A DNA stretch of 64,000 bases. Source: Spirochaetota bacterium. GTDB lineage: Bacteria > Spirochaetota > Spirochaetia > Treponematales > Rectinemataceae. The position numbers were made by a program, and so were the translations under genes. Of this stretch, positions 61,374-64,000 are shown one piece after another (position 1 is the stretch's first letter; the number at the start of each line of letters is the position of its first letter). The notes under the pieces were generated by a model, which saw nothing but the letters and a program-made list of their open reading frames with translations, was not told where the DNA came from and did not search any database. Location: NCBI GenBank assembly GCA_029265255.1, contig JAJUJQ010000005.1, positions 109,840 through 173,839 on the forward strand, read 5' to 3'.

Positions 61374-62445
61374 ATTGCCCGAGTCGCTGATCGCACAGTA
61401 TCCGCCCGAAGTGCGTGGATTATCGCGACTCATGGTGCTGGATCGCGGGACAGGCGCAATAACGGACTCTGTTGTCGCTGATATCGCCTCCTTCGTAGAG
61501 CCGGGGACGCTCATGGTGTTCAATGATTCCAAGGTACGAAAAGCGCGGATTTACGGCATATGCGAGCAAACCGGAGCCAAAGTCGAGTTTGTGTTTCTTG
61601 CACCGAAAGGGGATTATCCCGCTTCGATGGATGGAGCTGCCACTACGCAGAAATCCACTATTTCTCCCGCGGACACATTACCCAATGCTTCGAAAGTGTG
61701 GGAAACAGTCTGTAGCAAGGCGAAGCGTCAGAGAGTTGGGCGAACCTATATATTTCCTGGAGATGTTCGAGGCCGGGTCATTAGAGAAGCGGACGGGAAC
61801 AAGCTCATTGAATTCAGCGAAACCCTCGATGAAAGCTATTTCGAACGCCATGGTCATGTGCCGCTGCCTCCCTATATCAAGCGAGGTGATACCGCCGATG
61901 ATGAAATCCGTTATCAGACTATCTACGCGCAAAAAACCGGCTCGGCAGCGAGCCCGACCGCAGGTCTTCATTTTACCCCGGAAATCATCGAGTCACTTCG
62001 GAACCACGGAATCGACATGACCTTTGTCACTCTTCATGTTGGGCTTGGCACCTTTCTTCCCGTCAGATCGGAAACTGTCGAGGAACATCGGATGCATGAG
62101 GAGTGGTTTGAAATTTCTGATCATGCGGCCGGGAAAATAAACGAAGCAAAGGCGCATGGCAAAAAGATACTGGCGGTGGGAACAACCTCACTTCGTGCGC
62201 TCGAATCGGCATGGGCCATGGGTAAAATCCGGTCGGGAAGCTACTCGACGCGTATTTTTATTTATCCTGGCTATGAATTCCATGTGGTGGATCAGCTCTT
62301 CACCAATTTTCACACTCCAAAATCAACATTGCTCATGCTGGTGTCGGCTTTTGCCGGCCGCGAGACGATTCTCGGCGCATACCGGCAGGCGGTCGAGAAG
62401 AAGTATCGCTTCTTCAGCTATGGCGACGCCATGCTTATTCGGTAA
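61348..62445 (+). CDS. queA: tRNA ribosyltransferase-isomerase QueA
   Basis: Adds the ribosyl part of SAM to preQ1 in tRNA to give epoxyqueuosine; 365 residues. [47 protein letters not shown] and [12 protein letters not shown] are hallmarks. The start lies inside the ruvB end with GGAG upstream. Confidence 0.95.
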   Translation: MKTEDFNFELPESLIAQYPPEVRGLSRLMVLDRGTGAITDSVVADIASFVEPGTLMVFNDSKVRKARIYGICEQTGAKVEFVFLAPKGDYPASMDGAATTQKSTISPADTLPNASKVWETVCSKAKRQRVGRTYIFPGDVRGRVIREADGNKLIEFSETLDESYFERHGHVPLPPYIKRGDTADDEIRYQTIYAQKTGSAASPTAGLHFTPEIIESLRNHGIDMTFVTLHVGLGTFLPVRSETVEEHRMHEEWFEISDHAAGKINEAKAHGKKILAVGTTSLRALESAWAMGKIRSGSYSTRIFIYPGYEFHVVDQLFTNFHTPKSTLLMLVSAFAGRETILGAYRQAVEKKYRFFSYGDAMLIR

Positions 62446-62495
62446 TCGTCAATCCTTTCCGCAGCATGCGCCCGGTGCATGACAGCTCCAATGTA

Positions 62496-63131
62496 TTACA
62501 TTTCCAGAAATGAAAATACTATTGATTGTATGATATTATGCGCATCTTGAAGTGGCAGTCCCGCGTCGATGCGTACAATATTCCAGCCTTTCTTTTTAAG
62601 CTGGTTTGCCATTTTGATATACATGGTGCGTATCCGTTTTTGCAGTTCCAGGGTTTCGTAGATATCCCTTGAATGACGTGTGGAAATCCGTTGAAGCGAG
62701 ATTTCGGGATCGATATCAAAGAGTATGGTAAGTCCAGGTGCCGGGAAACCGCGATTGAGCTGTGTCGGAAGCCGCACGCCACAAGTAGTTCCTTGATATG
62801 CGAGACTCGAAAGCACATAGCGGTCGGAAATGACAACCGTGTCTTGACTGACTTTCGATAGAATGCCATCGGTACCATAAAGGTGTTCATTCCGGTCGGC
62901 GGCGAAGAGCCAGGCTACGGTCGATGGGGAGACAGCTATGTCTCCGCGCAGTACTGAACGGATGACTTTGCCGATTGGTCCATCCGTCGGTTCCGCTGTA
63001 GTGCTGCAGGGTATGGACCGGGCGCGCAACGATTCAGCGAGCAGCTGCATTTGAGTTGTAGTTCCCGAGCCATCAATGCCTTCGAGAACAATGAAACGAT
63101 TTTTCAGGCCGTTGGTGTCAAAGGAATGCAT
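62496..63131 (-). CDS. tmk: Thymidylate kinase with altered P-loop
   Basis: A 211-residue dTMP kinase. FIVLEGIDGSGTTTQ is the P-loop, but the invariant Walker Lys is Thr (T24). TAEPTDGPIGK, the Asp-Arg-Tyr motif in VISDRYVLSS and AYQG are normal. A similar P-loop may exist in other spirochaete enzymes, so it is probably active, but this is from memory. No Shine-Dalgarno; a promoter ends 8 nt before the ATG. Confidence 0.88.
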   Translation of the reverse strand: MHSFDTNGLKNRFIVLEGIDGSGTTTQMQLLAESLRARSIPCSTTAEPTDGPIGKVIRSVLRGDIAVSPSTVAWLFAADRNEHLYGTDGILSKVSQDTVVISDRYVLSSLAYQGTTCGVRLPTQLNRGFPAPGLTILFDIDPEISLQRISTRHSRDIYETLELQKRIRTMYIKMANQLKKKGWNIVRIDAGLPLQDAHNIIQSIVFSFLEM

Positions 63132-63139
63132 GATATGGT

Positions 63140-63168
63140 AGTATACAGGTGACGTGTCGATCTGTCAT
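63140..63168 (-). promoter_or_regulatory. tmk promoter, near-leaderless
   Basis: On the minus strand ATGACA (63168-63163), 17 bp, TATACT (63145-63140), then 8 nt to ATG 63131. Confidence 0.6.
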
Positions 63169-63184
63169 GCGGGATTGCGATTGA

Positions 63185-64000
63185 ATGAAAAAGAAGAAAG
63201 CGTTTCTACCCTTTGCTCTGCTTGTTCTCTTCCTTGTCGTTGCTGCTGGCATCGCTTCATTCGAAATCGCTGGCTATGTGCAGAGAGAACTGCAGACAGC
63301 AATCGGCGGAGGGATGGATGCGTTACAGGATATTATCCGTCAGGCAACGGGTCTGAGACTGGCATATGATTCAATACGTATCGATTCCTTTAACCGTTTC
63401 ACTATCAAATCGATTAAATTTCTGCCTTTGCCATCAGAAACTGTCGCTTCTCCTCCAGACAATCGTCCGCGCATTGTGGCGGATTCGGTTTCGCTGCGGA
63501 TCAGCTACTGGGCTCTTCTCAAAGGAAGAAGCACTGATGTTCTAAAAAACATTTCAGCCTCAGGACTGAGGTTCGATCTCACCATTCCTGACGATCAGTT
63601 TGTACTTGAAAGACTCTACAAGTTCCTTTTCGAAGGACCTGTCATTACGCTTCCGAGGTTTCAGCTTACTATCGAGCCCATTGAAATCCAGTTGAACCAG
63701 CCATCTAGCGGAGGCACTGGGTATATCTCCATTGCTGCGTTTCAGCTTTCCACTCTTGCGGGTTTTCCTGAAATCTTTGCGCCGTCCATCCAAGCGCAGG
63801 TCAGTGGTCTCAAGGATCTGCCCGAGAAACTCGCTGCAACAATGAGCCTGTCCGGATGGATGACCGCTGATTTTTCCTCAATGGATTTTGTGATTCAGGC
63901 TTCAGGTTCCATTCCGGGTATTACGCTCAAGCCGCAGAACGTTGAAATCGCGGTCCGAAATGGGCGGGTTGAGGTGAAGCGTGGAGGGGGAGGGTTAGGG
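63185..64000 (+). CDS. TamB/AsmA-like envelope protein, 5' part only
   Basis: An open frame runs from ATG 63185 off the right end (272 codons). It begins MKKKKAFLPFALLVLFLVV, a basic tail and one membrane helix, followed by alternating beta strands (AYDSIRIDSFNRFTIKSIKF, ADSVSLRISYWALLKG). This layout suits the AsmA/TamB group of inner-membrane-anchored, bridge-like periplasmic proteins, which are long. Identification rests on the first quarter at best. It is divergent from tmk. Confidence 0.6.
   Translation, partial: MKKKKAFLPFALLVLFLVVAAGIASFEIAGYVQRELQTAIGGGMDALQDIIRQATGLRLAYDSIRIDSFNRFTIKSIKFLPLPSETVASPPDNRPRIVADSVSLRISYWALLKGRSTDVLKNISASGLRFDLTIPDDQFVLERLYKFLFEGPVITLPRFQLTIEPIEIQLNQPSSGGTGYISIAAFQLSTLAGFPEIFAPSIQAQVSGLKDLPEKLAATMSLSGWMTADFSSMDFVIQASGSIPGITLKPQNVEIAVRNGRVEVKRGGGGLG

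Noticed and set aside
62470..62495. Possible terminator between queA and tmk
   Set aside because: Only a 5-bp CATGC/GCATG stem with no T-run is present.

Overview
The window is a dense bacterial chromosome segment, roughly half G+C, with about 90 % coding sequence and no mobile elements, CRISPR array, rRNA or recognisable tRNA. Gene content points to a spirochaete (Spirochaetota, probably the Treponema/Spirochaeta side). The clues are a TRAP transporter, two adjacent LepB-like proteins beside smpB, a RarA with a long extra C-terminal domain, TPR, PEGA and pentapeptide proteins of treponemal style, many lipoproteins, and small outer-membrane barrels ending in Phe. This taxonomic call is inference from gene families; no rRNA is present to settle it.

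Layout. 1-3.2 kb: an Rrf2 regulator, NifS desulfurase, NifU scaffold and a MutY-like glycosylase read as one operon. 3.4-6.4 kb: a DctP-DctQ-DctM TRAP importer with a strong hairpin between the binding protein and the membrane subunits. 6.4-9.2 kb (minus): asnS and a D,D-carboxypeptidase. 9.2-13.3 kb: a TM2/winged-helix protein, a lipoprotein caspase paired with an outer-membrane protein, and an SH3-like lipoprotein coupled to a DUF445 protein. 13.3-26.8 kb: folC, a HAD-like probable pseudoenzyme, a four-gene operon ending in rarA, a nucleotidyltransferase-like gene with a HELSH lipoprotein protease, a DivIC/FtsB-like protein and a class A PBP.

26.9-32.5 kb: gapA-pgk, a terminator, cysK-cysE-tpiA, then secG. 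32.6-37.7 kb: a DnaJ-domain protein, a PpiC/SurA-type foldase, nusB, map and an HtrA protease. 37.8-45.5 kb: a phosphoribosyltransferase, glgC, an mrfA-mrfB-like repair pair, rlmN and a TPR protein. 45.6-55.8 kb: rsmD-smpB-PEGA/FGE protein (minus), two lepB paralogues, hemW, a fucose-isomerase-like protein, a metallo-beta-lactamase hydrolase, a pentapeptide protein, a zinc-ribbon protein, a MurI-like protein and rsgA. 55.8-64 kb: mutS2, yebC-ruvC-ruvA-ruvB-queA, tmk, and the 5' part of a TamB/AsmA-like gene cut by the window end.

The most striking signal is at the promoters. At least nine first-in-operon genes lack a Shine-Dalgarno sequence and have a sigma70-like -10 box only 6-9 nt from the start codon, which predicts leaderless or near-leaderless mRNAs. 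The clearest cases are the divergent pair at 53.6 kb and the pair at 48.25 kb, whose -35 boxes overlap. A second theme is degenerate enzymes that have lost catalytic residues but keep their fold: a HAD protein, a MurI-like protein and a second signal peptidase. A third is unusual context: a lipoprotein caspase with an outer-membrane partner, and rarA placed behind three non-repair genes, two of them envelope genes.
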